In this document: positions 37,250 to 47,064 of the stretch, piece by piece
Numbering within the stretch: the stretch's first letter is position 1
Layout: each line of letters starts with the position of its first letter
Assembly: GCF_000255135.1 (NCBI RefSeq)
Contig: NC_016751.1
Location: 62,001-126,000 of the forward strand
Origin: Marinitoga piezophila KA3
Lineage (GTDB): Bacteria > Thermotogota > Thermotogae > Petrotogales > Petrotogaceae
DNA: 64,000 nt
Direction: 5' to 3'
The notes under the pieces: generated by a model
Database searches by the model: none
What the model saw: only the letters and a program-made list of their open reading frames with translations
Told to the model about the DNA's origin: nothing
Position numbers and translations under genes: made by a program

Positions 37250-37759
37250 ATGGTAAAAAAAGAAATGACAAGAAAATTTTTAGAAGATGCTTTTTGTGGT
37301 GAATCAAAAGCTCATATGAAGTATACAATTTATGCTGAAGATGCTGAAGCTCAGGGCAAAAAAAATCTTGCAAGATTATGGAGAGCAATTGCATATGCAG
37401 AGTTTGTACATGCTCGAAATCATTTTAAAGCATTGGGCTATTTAGGAAGCGTAGGAGATAATTTAGAAGATTCAGCGGCTGGAGAACACTTTGAAATTGA
37501 AGAAATGTATCCAGTATATAAAAATGCTTCAGAATTCCAGGAAGAAAAAGAAGCTGTAAGAAGTGCTCATTATGCATTAGAAGCTGAAAAAATACATGAA
37601 GAAATGTATAAAGAAGCAAAAAAGCATCTTGAAACCAATGAAGATTTAGAAGATAAAAAGGTTTATGTATGTAAGATTTGTGGATATACAACATTTGATG
37701 AAATACCAGAAAAATGTCCAGTTTGTGGTGCAACCTCATCACAATTTGAAGAGTTTTAA
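37250..37759 (+). CDS. rbr: Rubrerythrin
   Basis: 169 aa. Four-helix ferritin-like domain with the diiron Glu/His ligands (FCGESKAHMKY, YAEFVHARNH, SAHYALEAEKIHEEMY) and a C-terminal rubredoxin domain with two CxxC pairs (CKICGY and CPVCGA). NADH-linked peroxide reductase of anaerobes. ATG follows AGGGGGA. Immediately upstream of superoxide reductase, so together they turn superoxide into peroxide and then water. Confidence 0.96.
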   Translation: MVKKEMTRKFLEDAFCGESKAHMKYTIYAEDAEAQGKKNLARLWRAIAYAEFVHARNHFKALGYLGSVGDNLEDSAAGEHFEIEEMYPVYKNASEFQEEKEAVRSAHYALEAEKIHEEMYKEAKKHLETNEDLEDKKVYVCKICGYTTFDEIPEKCPVCGATSSQFEEF

Positions 37760-37771
37760 GGAGGGGAAAAA

Positions 37772-38128
37772 ATGAAATTAGGAGATGTAATTAAATCAGC
37801 AGATTTCAAAAATGAAAAGCATGTACCAGTTATAGATGCACCTGAAAAGGTAAAGGCAGGAGAGACATTTAAAGTTGAGGTACAGGTTGGAAAAGATATA
37901 GCTCATCCAAATACAGTGGAACATCATATTGCGTGGATAGATTTATATGTTCATTATGAGGATAATCCAAATACCATTCATCTTGGAAGATTTGAATTTG
38001 GTGCAGGAGTAACTGAACCACATGTATTAACACATATAAAATTAGATAAAAAAGGAACTTTAATAGCACATTCATATTGTAACCTCCATGGTTTATGGGA
38101 ATCAGAAAAGGTTATAGAAGTAGAATAA
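37772..38128 (+). CDS. sor: Superoxide reductase (neelaredoxin type)
   Basis: 118 aa, the 1Fe class without the N-terminal desulforedoxin domain. Fe ligands are seen as HVP, HHIAWIDLY and the C-terminal CNLHGLWES (Cys and His ligands); EKHVP has the Glu/Lys lid. It reduces superoxide to peroxide without releasing O2. ATG follows GGAGGGG. Followed by a strong terminator. Confidence 0.95.
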   Translation: MKLGDVIKSADFKNEKHVPVIDAPEKVKAGETFKVEVQVGKDIAHPNTVEHHIAWIDLYVHYEDNPNTIHLGRFEFGAGVTEPHVLTHIKLDKKGTLIAHSYCNLHGLWESEKVIEVE

Positions 38129-38155
38129 GGAGCTTTATGCTCCTTATTTTTTTAA
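38123..38155 (+). terminator. Rho-independent terminator after sor
   Basis: AATAAGGAGC / GCTCCTTATT stem followed by TTTTTT; separates the rbr-sor unit from the hydrogenase maturation operon. Confidence 0.92.
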
Positions 38156-38182
38156 TATGTTAATATTTATGTAAAAAAAGTA

Positions 38183-38191
38183 TGTTATAAT
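38183..38191 (+). promoter_or_regulatory. Extended -10 promoter for the hydrogenase maturation operon
   Basis: TGTTATAAT just after the sor terminator. About 130 bases of leader separate it from the first gene. Confidence 0.72.
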
Positions 38192-38220
38192 TTTCTCGAA
38201 ATATAAAAGTGAAATTTTTC

Positions 38221-38257
38221 TCCTGAGATGAAGGGAGTATTCCTGACATCAAGGGAG
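38221..38257 (+). repeat. Two 17-nt near-identical repeats in the hyd operon leader
   Basis: TCCTGAGATGAAGGGAG (38221-38237) and TCCTGACATCAAGGGAG (38241-38257): 15 of 17 identical, starting 20 bases apart. Both differences are G to C and turn GATG (38227-38230) into CATC (38247-38250), so the segments are complementary. Each unit can form a small hairpin (UCC/GGA) whose loops would kiss, or the two together form one larger hairpin. As DNA they could instead be a paired operator. Confidence 0.7.
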
Positions 38258-38289
38258 GGGAAATAAGGGATACAATATTCCCCTTCCTT
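38251..38289 (+). promoter_or_regulatory. Candidate antiterminator helix in the hyd leader
   Basis: AAGGGAGGGGAA (38251-38262) pairs with TTCCCCTTCCTT (38278-38289) over 12 bases with one G-U. It uses the 5' arm of the downstream terminator and the second 17-nt repeat, so it competes with both. Confidence 0.68.
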
Positions 38290-38326
38290 GGTGTATAGAA
38301 AATACCAAAGGAAGGGGTGTTTTTTT
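38280..38326 (+). terminator. Leader terminator that also holds the ribosome binding site
   Basis: CCCCTTCCTT-GGT (38280-38292) pairs with ACC-A-AAGGAAGGGG (38304-38317), followed by TGTTTTTTT and then ATG. The 3' arm AAGGAAGGGG is the only Shine-Dalgarno candidate for the first gene, so this helix would block both transcription and translation. Confidence 0.78.
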
Positions 38327-38575
38327 ATGGAAAAGAAGATAAGCACATTGTCCATAATAATTTATAACCGTGACTTAGCTTATCAAAAAGTAAGTGATTT
38401 ATTACACAATTATGGTGAAAAAATTCTTTTGAGAGTGGGTTATCCAATGAAGGAAAAAGGAATAGCGATAATATTTCTTGTGGTGGAAATGACAACAGAT
38501 GAGCTTGGTGCATTATCTGGAAAATTAGGGCAAATTGATTCTGTAAAGGTTAAAAGTACAACTTTAAAAATTTAA
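38327..38575 (+). CDS. TM1266-like [FeFe]-hydrogenase system protein
   Basis: 82 aa, small ACT-like fold (KISTLSIIIYNRDLAYQKVSDLL, KVKSTTLKI). It matches the TM1266/TIGR03959 family, called the iron-only hydrogenase system regulator because it sits with hydEFG; biochemical function is not established. The frame extends upstream to 38288, but that extension would run through the terminator hairpin; ATG 38327 is used. First gene of hyd-hydG-hydE-hydF-aspA, so it is the gene most directly affected by the leader. Confidence 0.85.
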   Translation: MEKKISTLSIIIYNRDLAYQKVSDLLHNYGEKILLRVGYPMKEKGIAIIFLVVEMTTDELGALSGKLGQIDSVKVKSTTLKI

Positions 38576-38595
38576 ATTATCTGGAGGTGTTTATA

Positions 38596-40011
38596 ATGTT
38601 ATATATAAAAGATAGAGACAATTTAAAATCCTTTATTCCAGAAGAAAAAATCTTTGAATATTTAGAAACTACAAAAAATCCTGACAAATTTAAAGTTCGT
38701 GAAATAATTCAAAAATCACTTAATAAAAATCGATTAGATCCGGAGGAAATGGCAACATTATTAAATGTTGAAGATGAAGAGTTGCTTGAAGAAATATTTG
38801 AAGGTGCAAGAGAATTAAAAAGAAGAATATATGGAAATAGAATAGTATTATTTGCACCTTTGTATATTGGAAATGAGTGTATAAACAATTGTCAGTATTG
38901 TGGATTTAGAGTAACTAATAAAAATATTGTAAGACGTTCTTTAAGTATTGAAGAAGTAAAAAAAGAAGTAGAAGCTCTTGAAGATAAAGGACATAAACGA
39001 TTAATAGTAGTTTTTGGTGAACATCCGAAGTATAATGCAAAATTTATGACAGAAACTATTAGAACAATATATAATACAAAAAAAGGAAAAGGTGAAATAA
39101 GAAGAGTAAACGTAAATGCAGCTCCACAGACTGTTGAAGATTATAAATTATTTAAAGAGGTTGGAATTGGAACTTTTCAGATATTTCAGGAAACCTATCA
39201 TAGAGAAACATATAAAAAATATCATATAAGTGGTCCAAAATCCAATTATTTATGGCGATTATATGGTCTTGACAGAGCATTTCAAGCAGGATTAGATGAT
39301 GTTGGAATTGGTGCATTATTTGGATTATATGATTGGAAATTTGAAGCAATGGGATTATTATATCATACTATACATTTTGAAGAAAGATTTAATGTTGGGC
39401 CTCATACAATATCATTTCCTCGAATAGAACCAGCACTTGATACACCAATTGCAGAAAGACCGCCATATGCACTGGATGATAAAAATTTTAAAAAGCTGGT
39501 AGCTATTTTAAGATTAGCAGTACCATATACAGGATTAATACTAACAGCAAGAGAACCTGTGGAAATAAGAAATGAAGTATTAAAGTTTGGAGTTTCCCAA
39601 ATAGATGGTGGTTCAAGTATAGGCGTAGGAAGTTATTCTGAAACCGATGAAGAAAAGATAAAGAAAAGTCAATTCCTGCTTGGAGATAATAGAACATTAG
39701 ATCAAATTATTGAAGAACTTTGTGAAGAAGGTTACTTGCCTTCATTCTGTACAGGATGCTATAGATTGGGAAGAACAGGAGAACATTTTATGGAATTTGC
39801 TATACCGGGATTTGTAAAGAGATTTTGTACTCCTAATGCTGTTTTGACATTTCTTGAATATTTAGAAGACTATGCACCAGAATCAACAAAGAAAATTGGT
39901 GCAAAAAGAATAGAAGAAGAAATTAAAAATATGCAAGATTCCCCGTTAAAAAAAGAATTACTTCAAAAAATAGAAAAAATAAAAGCTGGAGAAAGAGATT
40001 TATATTTCTAA
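38596..40011 (+). CDS. hydG: [FeFe]-hydrogenase maturase HydG
   Basis: 471 aa radical SAM tyrosine lyase. SAM cluster Cys C95, C99, C102 (CINNCQYC) and the C-terminal auxiliary cluster C385-x2-C388-x22-C411 (CTGC...C) are exactly in the HydG pattern, which separates it from ThiH. It cleaves tyrosine to p-cresol and produces CO and CN- on an Fe-Cys carrier for the H-cluster. A GTG lies in frame at 38587 but inside GGAGGTG; ATG 38596 is chosen. Start is 20 bases after the TM1266-like gene. Confidence 0.96.
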   Translation: MLYIKDRDNLKSFIPEEKIFEYLETTKNPDKFKVREIIQKSLNKNRLDPEEMATLLNVEDEELLEEIFEGARELKRRIYGNRIVLFAPLYIGNECINNCQYCGFRVTNKNIVRRSLSIEEVKKEVEALEDKGHKRLIVVFGEHPKYNAKFMTETIRTIYNTKKGKGEIRRVNVNAAPQTVEDYKLFKEVGIGTFQIFQETYHRETYKKYHISGPKSNYLWRLYGLDRAFQAGLDDVGIGALFGLYDWKFEAMGLLYHTIHFEERFNVGPHTISFPRIEPALDTPIAERPPYALDDKNFKKLVAILRLAVPYTGLILTAREPVEIRNEVLKFGVSQIDGGSSIGVGSYSETDEEKIKKSQFLLGDNRTLDQIIEELCEEGYLPSFCTGCYRLGRTGEHFMEFAIPGFVKRFCTPNAVLTFLEYLEDYAPESTKKIGAKRIEEEIKNMQDSPLKKELLQKIEKIKAGERDLYF

Positions 40012-40014
40012 GGG

Positions 40015-41139
40015 GTGATTTATATTTCAAAACGGTTTGAAAGATTAATTGAGAAATTAAAAAAAATTCAAAATGATGTTTCTTCAGAAGTAAGTGAAAT
40101 AATAAACTATTTTTTGAAATACTTCACATTGGATTATGAAAAAATATTATGGATTTTAAGGTTAGAAAACGAAAATAAAAAAGAAGAAATATATAAAGTA
40201 GCAGATATAGTAACAAGAACATTGACTACAGACTTTATTACATTAAAAGGAATAATTGAATTTACCAATTATTGTAATAAAAGTTGTAATTATTGTGGAA
40301 TTAGAGTACAAAATAATTGTATAAAAAGATATAGAATACCAGAAGAAGAAATATTAAAAATAGCAAAAAACGGAGTAGATATGGGTTTAACAACCATAAT
40401 TTTACAGGGAGGAGAAGATGAGTATTTTTCTGATGAAACACTGGAAAGAATAATATATAAAATTCATCATGAATATAAAACATCTGTTTCCCTTTCAATT
40501 GGTGAAAGAAGCAAGGAAGCATATAAAAGATTTAAAGAAGCTGGTGCTTCAAAGGTTTTACTAAAACATGAAACAATAAACAAAAAAATATTTAATGAGA
40601 TACATCCAGATAAAGATTATGAATATAGAATAGAATTGTTAGATTATCTTGTATACCTGGGATATATTACAGGTTCAGGTAATATAATTGGTCTTCCAGG
40701 GCAAACAGAAAAAGACATAGCTGATGACATCATATTTATGAGAGATCATAGAATAAAAATGATTGGCATGGGACCATTTATATCAACGCATAATACGCCA
40801 TTAGAAGGATATCCAGATGGTTCTGCTGATTTAACGTTAAATGCATATGCAGCAACAAGATTAACAATTCCATATGCATTAATGCCTGCAACAACAGCTT
40901 TGGGAACTTTAAAAAGAGATTATCAATTTAAGGCTTTGAGAAGTGGTTGTAATGTAATAATGGTAAACATTACTCCTGATAAATATAGGAAAAATTACAA
41001 TATATATGATGAAAAAATAAAAGTTGAGTTTTATGAAACTGCGGAAAGAATTCTTGAAGAAGGTTTAAAATTAAGTCCGTATACATATAGAAGGATTTTG
41101 GAGGCGAAAAGAAATGGCTACTCCTATGAAAGGATATAG
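40015..41139 (+). CDS. hydE: [FeFe]-hydrogenase maturase HydE
   Basis: 374 aa radical SAM enzyme of the BioB/HydE group; SAM-cluster Cys C87, C91, C94 (CNKSCNYC), then [12 protein letters not shown] and [14 protein letters not shown]. It processes the HydG product on the way to the binuclear iron subcluster. The start is unclear: GTG 40015 lies in the AGGGGTGA ribosome site, and the next good candidate is a rare ATT at 40024 (MSKRFER...). The end overlaps hydF by 26 bases. Confidence 0.93.
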   Translation: MIYISKRFERLIEKLKKIQNDVSSEVSEIINYFLKYFTLDYEKILWILRLENENKKEEIYKVADIVTRTLTTDFITLKGIIEFTNYCNKSCNYCGIRVQNNCIKRYRIPEEEILKIAKNGVDMGLTTIILQGGEDEYFSDETLERIIYKIHHEYKTSVSLSIGERSKEAYKRFKEAGASKVLLKHETINKKIFNEIHPDKDYEYRIELLDYLVYLGYITGSGNIIGLPGQTEKDIADDIIFMRDHRIKMIGMGPFISTHNTPLEGYPDGSADLTLNAYAATRLTIPYALMPATTALGTLKRDYQFKALRSGCNVIMVNITPDKYRKNYNIYDEKIKVEFYETAERILEEGLKLSPYTYRRILEAKRNGYSYERI

Positions 41140-42355
41140 AAAATATATAGCAATTGCTGGTAGAAGAAATGCTGGTAAATCTACGCTTATTAATGCACTT
41201 TTTGATCAAGAAATTGCTATTACGAGCGATATTCCCGGTACCACTACTGATCCTGTATTCAAAACAATGGAATTGCAGCCAATAGGTCCTGTTACTATTA
41301 TTGATACACCTGGAATAGATGATGAAGGTAAAATAGGAGAATTTAGGGTAAAAAAAGCGTATAAAGCATTATATAAAGCGGACATTGGATTAATAGTAAC
41401 AAATGATAAAGTTAGCAAATATGAAAAAAAACTTATTGAGATATTTAAAGATTTAAAAATTCCATTTATCGTTGTAATAAACAAAAAGGATATAATAAAA
41501 AATATAATAGAAATAGAAAATAGTTATAAACAATACACAAAAAATGTAATTTCAATTTCAGCATTAAAAAAAGAAGGGATTGAAGATTTAAAAGAATTAA
41601 TAGCGAAAGTATTACCGAAAGAAGAGGAAATACCTTTAATAGCAGATTTAATAGAACCAGGACAATTAATAGTTTTAGTTGTTCCCATAGATCTTGGCGC
41701 ACCAAAAGGACGCTTAATAATGCCACAGGTTACAGCCATTAGAGAAATTCTTGATCGTGAAGCAATAGCTATAGTAACAAAAGAAAGAGAATTAAAACAT
41801 ACCTTAGAAAATTTGCAAAGGAAACCTGATCTTGTAGTTACAGATTCTCAAAGTGTAATGAAAGTTGTTTCGGATATAGATAGCGATATTCCTCTTACAA
41901 CATTTTCCATTTTAGAAGCTCGTCATAAAGGAGATCTTGAAATATTATCAAAAAGCGTGGAAGCCATTGAAAAATTAAAAGATGGAGATACTGTGATAAT
42001 AATGGAAGGTTGTTCTCATAGACCACTTACAGAGGATATAGGAAGAGTGAAAATTCCACGTTGGCTTACAAATCATCTTGGTATAAATATAAATTTTGAA
42101 TTTATTGCTGGAACAGAATTTCCTGAATATGAAAAAGTTAAAAATGCAAAGCTTATTATTCATTGTGGAGGTTGTACATTAACGAGAAAAGCAATGTTAA
42201 GACGTATAAATATTGCCACTATGTATAATATACCAATAGTAAATTATGGTGTATTAATTTCATATTTACATGGAGCAATAGATAGAGCGTTGGAAATATT
42301 CCCCGAAATATCAAGAAATAAACATAAAGGATATGAATCATTGTTATTGGATTAA
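41114..42355 (+). CDS. hydF: [FeFe]-hydrogenase maturation GTPase HydF
   Basis: 413 aa. GTPase domain: G1 [10 protein letters not shown]2-region [10 protein letters not shown]3 [10 protein letters not shown]4 NKKD. The C-terminal part carries the cluster-binding ligands His in [11 protein letters not shown] and Cys in [10 protein letters not shown]. HydF is the scaffold on which the 2Fe subcluster is assembled and delivered to HydA. ATG follows TTGGAGGCG within the hydE end. hydA itself is not in the window. Confidence 0.95.
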   Translation: MATPMKGYRKYIAIAGRRNAGKSTLINALFDQEIAITSDIPGTTTDPVFKTMELQPIGPVTIIDTPGIDDEGKIGEFRVKKAYKALYKADIGLIVTNDKVSKYEKKLIEIFKDLKIPFIVVINKKDIIKNIIEIENSYKQYTKNVISISALKKEGIEDLKELIAKVLPKEEEIPLIADLIEPGQLIVLVVPIDLGAPKGRLIMPQVTAIREILDREAIAIVTKERELKHTLENLQRKPDLVVTDSQSVMKVVSDIDSDIPLTTFSILEARHKGDLEILSKSVEAIEKLKDGDTVIIMEGCSHRPLTEDIGRVKIPRWLTNHLGININFEFIAGTEFPEYEKVKNAKLIIHCGGCTLTRKAMLRRINIATMYNIPIVNYGVLISYLHGAIDRALEIFPEISRNKHKGYESLLLD

Positions 42356-42369
42356 TATGAGGTGGTCAA

Positions 42370-43746
42370 ATGCGTGTTGAAAGAGATTTTATTGGCGAGT
42401 TGGAAATACCTGATAATGTTTATTATGGTATACACACAGCAAGAGCATTAAAAAATTTTCCGATTACAGGTGAAAAATACAATGAGAATTTTATCTGGGC
42501 TTTTTTCATGATAAAAAAAGCCGCTGCAATTTTAAATTATGAACTTGGATATTTAGAAAAAGATATTGCAAAGGCAATTGTAAAAGCCTGCGATGAATGG
42601 AAAAACCTTAAAAATTATATAGTTGTTGAACCTCTATCCGGAGGAGCTGGAACATCTATTAATATGAATTTTAATGAAGTAATTGCTAATCGAGCAACAG
42701 AGATATTAAATGGAGAAAAGGGAGAATATATAGTAAATCCATTGAATCATGTAAATCTACATCAATCAACCAATGATGTGTTTCCAACAGCAGGAAAAAT
42801 AGCTATAATTAAAGAATTGAGAGAAGTTGTAAGTAATGTAATAAAATTACAGGATATAATTCAAAATAAAGAAAAAGAGTTTATGAAAATAAAAAAAATA
42901 GGGAGAACTCAATTAATGGATGCTGTACCAATAATGCTTGGACAGGAATTTGGTGCATGGGCTGATGCATTGAGTAGAGACAGGTGGCGATTGTACAAAG
43001 TTGAAGAGAGAATAAGAAGTGTCAACATTGGAGGAACCGCAATAGGAACAGGAATAGCGGCACCAAAAGAGTATGTTTTAAAAATAGTAAATGTAGTAAG
43101 AGAAATAACAAAAATAGGAATTGCAAAAGCGGAAAACCTTATTGACGCCACTCAAAATTGGGATGTATTTTCGGAAATTAGTGGATTATTAAAATCATTA
43201 GCTGTAAATTTAATAAAAATATCAAATGATATAAGATTATTGGGATCAGGAAGATCAGGGTATAACGAATTAATTTTACCCAAAATTCAAGCTGGAAGCT
43301 CAATAATGCCTGGTAAAGTTAATCCAGTAATTCCAGAATATGTAATTCAATTATCACTAAGCGTTATCTCGTTTGACAACCTCATTACAACAGCAACTTA
43401 TAATGGTAATCTTGAATTAAACCACCTTGCTCCTTTAATAATTCATTATACATTGAAGTCAATGGAATATCTTAATAATTCTCTTACAGCTTTGAAAGGA
43501 TATATAGAACTAATAGAAGCCAATGAAAAGCAATGTCAAAAAAATTTGATAAATTCTTATACCTTTATTACTCCATTAATAGAATTATTTGGATATGAAA
43601 TAGTATCAGAAGCACTTGAAAAAAACGATTATGAAGTTGAAAACGTCATTAAATACCTCTCTGAAAAATACAACAAAAATATTAAAGAACTAAAAAAAAT
43701 GATAAATCCAGAAAAAATGACAGGGCTTGGATACAACCTAAAATGA
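42370..43746 (+). CDS. aspA: Aspartate ammonia-lyase
   Basis: 458 aa of the aspartase/fumarase superfamily; the substrate loop signature GSSIMPGKVNPVIPE and the His-containing LHQSTNDVFPT are present. It makes fumarate and ammonia from aspartate. It follows hydF by 14 bases in the maturation operon; aspA with hydEFG is recurrent in hydrogenase-bearing bacteria, and I infer that it may supply ammonia for the bridgehead amine of the H-cluster. Fumarase is a less likely alternative. Confidence 0.9.
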   Translation: MRVERDFIGELEIPDNVYYGIHTARALKNFPITGEKYNENFIWAFFMIKKAAAILNYELGYLEKDIAKAIVKACDEWKNLKNYIVVEPLSGGAGTSINMNFNEVIANRATEILNGEKGEYIVNPLNHVNLHQSTNDVFPTAGKIAIIKELREVVSNVIKLQDIIQNKEKEFMKIKKIGRTQLMDAVPIMLGQEFGAWADALSRDRWRLYKVEERIRSVNIGGTAIGTGIAAPKEYVLKIVNVVREITKIGIAKAENLIDATQNWDVFSEISGLLKSLAVNLIKISNDIRLLGSGRSGYNELILPKIQAGSSIMPGKVNPVIPEYVIQLSLSVISFDNLITTATYNGNLELNHLAPLIIHYTLKSMEYLNNSLTALKGYIELIEANEKQCQKNLINSYTFITPLIELFGYEIVSEALEKNDYEVENVIKYLSEKYNKNIKELKKMINPEKMTGLGYNLK

Positions 43747-43755
43747 TATATAAAA

Positions 43756-43783
43756 TTATTTCTTTTGAAATAAAAAGAAATAA
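43756..43783 (+). other. A/T-only hairpin after aspA
   Basis: TTATTTCTTTT / AAAAGAAATAA, 11 perfect pairs around a six-base loop. AT-rich and without a following T tract, so it is a poor intrinsic terminator but could be an RNA 3' end or processing site. Confidence 0.4.
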
Positions 43784-43854
43784 TAATTTAAAAAAGAATT
43801 TATATAATTTATTAGCAGAAAGATGAACTTTTTGAAAATCAGGGAGGTATTAAA

Positions 43855-44292
43855 ATGCAGGTATCATTAGATCAATTAATAAACATCATTATGGCAAGAC
43901 TTGAAGCTATTGAAATGTCAATGGAAGATTTAAAATTTAGAACAAATATTGCTTTAAGGGTATTATACAAAAATGAAATCTTAACAGAGGAAAACTTAGT
44001 AGAAGCAATTAAGGATGAATTTAAAGCACACACAGAATTAGAAGGTAAAAAAGTTGAGCTTCCAGATGACAAAGCAAAAGAAATGTCAAATGACATATTA
44101 AACTGGGTAAAAAATGATTTAGAAGAAATGAAAAAGAAAATGCAGGAATATGAAGAACAATTAAAGAGTTTAATGCAGCAAGAAGCTATGAATACACCAG
44201 ATATTAGTGTTGCACCAGCAGACTTGCTTAATCAGCTTGACCAGATGAAAAAAACACCAAAAGGCGGAAACAATGGAGGATTAATTTTTTAA
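43855..44292 (+). CDS. Conserved hypothetical, coiled-coil protein
   Basis: 145 aa. N-terminal helices (VSLDQLINIIMARLEAIEMSMEDL), a charged middle coiled coil (EEMKKKMQEYEEQLKSLMQQ) and a Gly/Asn-rich C-terminus GGNNGGLIF. No signal or membrane segment. Not recognised; the tail could be flexible or an interaction tag. ATG follows AGGGAGG. A TATAAT lies at 43803-43808 without a good -35. A terminator follows. Confidence 0.7.
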   Translation: MQVSLDQLINIIMARLEAIEMSMEDLKFRTNIALRVLYKNEILTEENLVEAIKDEFKAHTELEGKKVELPDDKAKEMSNDILNWVKNDLEEMKKKMQEYEEQLKSLMQQEAMNTPDISVAPADLLNQLDQMKKTPKGGNNGGLIF

Positions 44293-44302
44293 GAATAACA
44301 TC

Positions 44303-44336
44303 AATCCCCGACATGAAAATGTCGGGGATTTTTTTA
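44303..44336 (+). terminator. Rho-independent terminator
   Basis: AATCCCCGACAT / ATGTCGGGGATT stem, loop GAAA, then TTTTTT; ends the unit with the 145-aa protein. Confidence 0.93.
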
Positions 44337-44344
44337 CAAAATAG

Positions 44345-44353
44345 TGATATAAT
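44345..44353 (+). promoter_or_regulatory. Extended -10 promoter for the radical SAM gene
   Basis: TGATATAAT just after a terminator and 41 bases before the start. Confidence 0.65.
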
Positions 44354-44393
44354 TATATATGTAATATATATATAATTATAAGGAGATGAAAAT

Positions 44394-45332
44394 ATGGGTA
44401 ATGTATTTGGTCCAGTACCTTCAAGAAGATTGGGAAATTCTCTTGGAATTAATCTAACACCATTAAAAACCTGTAATTATGCATGTATCTATTGTCAATT
44501 AGGAAAAACAACAAACTTTACAAATCAAAGGAAAGAATATATAAAAACCGAAGAAATTATCAAAGAACTTAAATATGCAATAGAAAATACAGAATTGCCA
44601 ATTGACTATATTACCTTTATTGGTGACGGAGAACCAACATTACATTCGGGATTAGGTGAAATAATAAAATGGATAAAGGAACAACATAAAGAAAAATTTA
44701 AAATAGCTGTAGTAACAAATGGATTTTTAATGTATGATGAAAAAGTAAGAGAAGAATTAAAACTTGCTGATCTTATTTTGCCGAGTATTGATGCTCCAGA
44801 TGAAAAAAAATTTAAGTTAATAAATAGGCCTATTGAAAATATCTCATATGGAAAAATCATTGAAGGATTAAAGATATTTGCAAAAGAGTATACAGGAAAA
44901 ATATGGATAGAAATAATGTTAATGAAAGAAATAAACGATAGCAGAAAAGATATAGATAAATTAGCTGAAATAATAGGTTCTATTAATCCATTGCCGGAAA
45001 GGGTATATATAAATACACCTGTTAGACCGCCGGTTGAAAAATGGGTGAAAATACCTTCTGAAGAAGCAATAAAATATGCTCAATCTGTAATACCAAATGC
45101 ATACTCAATTGCATATAGGGAAGATGGCGATTTTGATGTAAGTAGATATACCAATTCATTAGATGCGATACTGGATATCACAGAAAAACATCCTTTGAGA
45201 TATGATCAGGCTGAAAAAATAATAAATCATTTTAACGATGAAAAAGAAAAGGTGTTTCAGGAGTTAGAAAAAAGCATAAAAATAGTAGAATATGATGGAT
45301 ATAAATATTTGTTGAAAAAACTAAAAAAATAG
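44394..45332 (+). CDS. Radical SAM protein, COG0731-like
   Basis: 312 aa. FGPVPSRRLGNSLGINLTP and CNYACIYCQLG (Cx3Cx2C) mark the COG0731 group of Fe-S oxidoreductases, distantly related to the TYW1 wyosine enzymes. The region after the core (about 230-312) has a winged-helix-like C-terminal domain. Substrate unknown. ATG follows AAGGAG. Its own promoter is just upstream. Confidence 0.85.
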   Translation: MGNVFGPVPSRRLGNSLGINLTPLKTCNYACIYCQLGKTTNFTNQRKEYIKTEEIIKELKYAIENTELPIDYITFIGDGEPTLHSGLGEIIKWIKEQHKEKFKIAVVTNGFLMYDEKVREELKLADLILPSIDAPDEKKFKLINRPIENISYGKIIEGLKIFAKEYTGKIWIEIMLMKEINDSRKDIDKLAEIIGSINPLPERVYINTPVRPPVEKWVKIPSEEAIKYAQSVIPNAYSIAYREDGDFDVSRYTNSLDAILDITEKHPLRYDQAEKIINHFNDEKEKVFQELEKSIKIVEYDGYKYLLKKLKK

Positions 45333-45415
45333 TCATAATAACAATGAAAAAAATTTCATACAAAAAATGAGAATTTTTAATTTATTTAAACATAATCATT
45401 AAAATTTGAGATTTA

Positions 45416-45424
45416 TGGTATAAT
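45416..45424 (+). promoter_or_regulatory. Extended -10 promoter for ybaB
   Basis: TGGTATAAT, 50 bases before the ybaB ATG. Confidence 0.7.
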
Positions 45425-45474
45425 ATAACTGATAATTCAGCATAAAGAATAATAGAGTGACAAAGGAGGTTATT

Positions 45475-45858
45475 ATGGCTAAAAAAATCAGAGGACTTGG
45501 TGGAAGAAGCTTAAAATCATCAGGTGGAAAGAAAAACGATTTAATGAAATTAATGCAGGAAGCTCAAAAAACTCAGGAATTAATGGAACAGGAACTTAAA
45601 AATTTTGAAAATGAATTAGCTATAAAGGAATTTGAAGCAACAAGTGGTGGAGGAGTTGTAAAAGTAATAGTTACTGGAGATTTAAGGGTAAAAGATATTG
45701 AAATATCAGAAGAATTAGCAGATGAAGAATTTGAAATTATAAAAGATATGATTATTGCTGCTACAAATGAAGCTATTGATAAAGCAAAACAATTTAAAGA
45801 AGAAGAAACAGAAAAAATTACTCAAAAATACATCGGTGGATTAAATTTAGGAATGTAA
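45475..45858 (+). CDS. ybaB: YbaB/EbfC nucleoid-associated protein
   Basis: 127 aa. Contains the conserved pattern LMKLMQEAQKTQELMEQELKNFE, EATSGGGVVKVIVTGDLRVKDIEI and AATNEAIDKAKQ. Forms a dimeric DNA-binding tweezer. The open frame starts at 45457, but ATG 45475 follows GGAGG and is used. A short basic N-terminal extension (AKKIRGLGGRSLKSSGGKK) is longer than in E. coli. Confidence 0.92.
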   Translation: MAKKIRGLGGRSLKSSGGKKNDLMKLMQEAQKTQELMEQELKNFENELAIKEFEATSGGGVVKVIVTGDLRVKDIEISEELADEEFEIIKDMIIAATNEAIDKAKQFKEEETEKITQKYIGGLNLGM

Positions 45859-45954
45859 TTAACATTAATTAAATATAATCAACTTCAAAAATTTATAATT
45901 GCAAAATATAAATTTTAAAAATAAGGGATATAATGATATTAGAGAAAAAAATAA

Positions 45955-46998
<1,044 letters not shown>

Positions 46999-47010
46999 TA
47001 TAAGTTTAAT

Positions 47011-47033
47011 AGGGGGACTTTAATTAGTCCCCT
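47011..47033 (+). terminator. Stem-loop between gap and pgk-tpi, probably a partial terminator
   Basis: AGGGGGACT / AGTCCCCTTT with a six-base loop; only three T residues follow, so it is likely a leaky terminator or an mRNA processing or stability element. Confidence 0.5.
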
Positions 47034-47064
47034 TTACTGATTATACACAAGGGAGGGAGAATAA

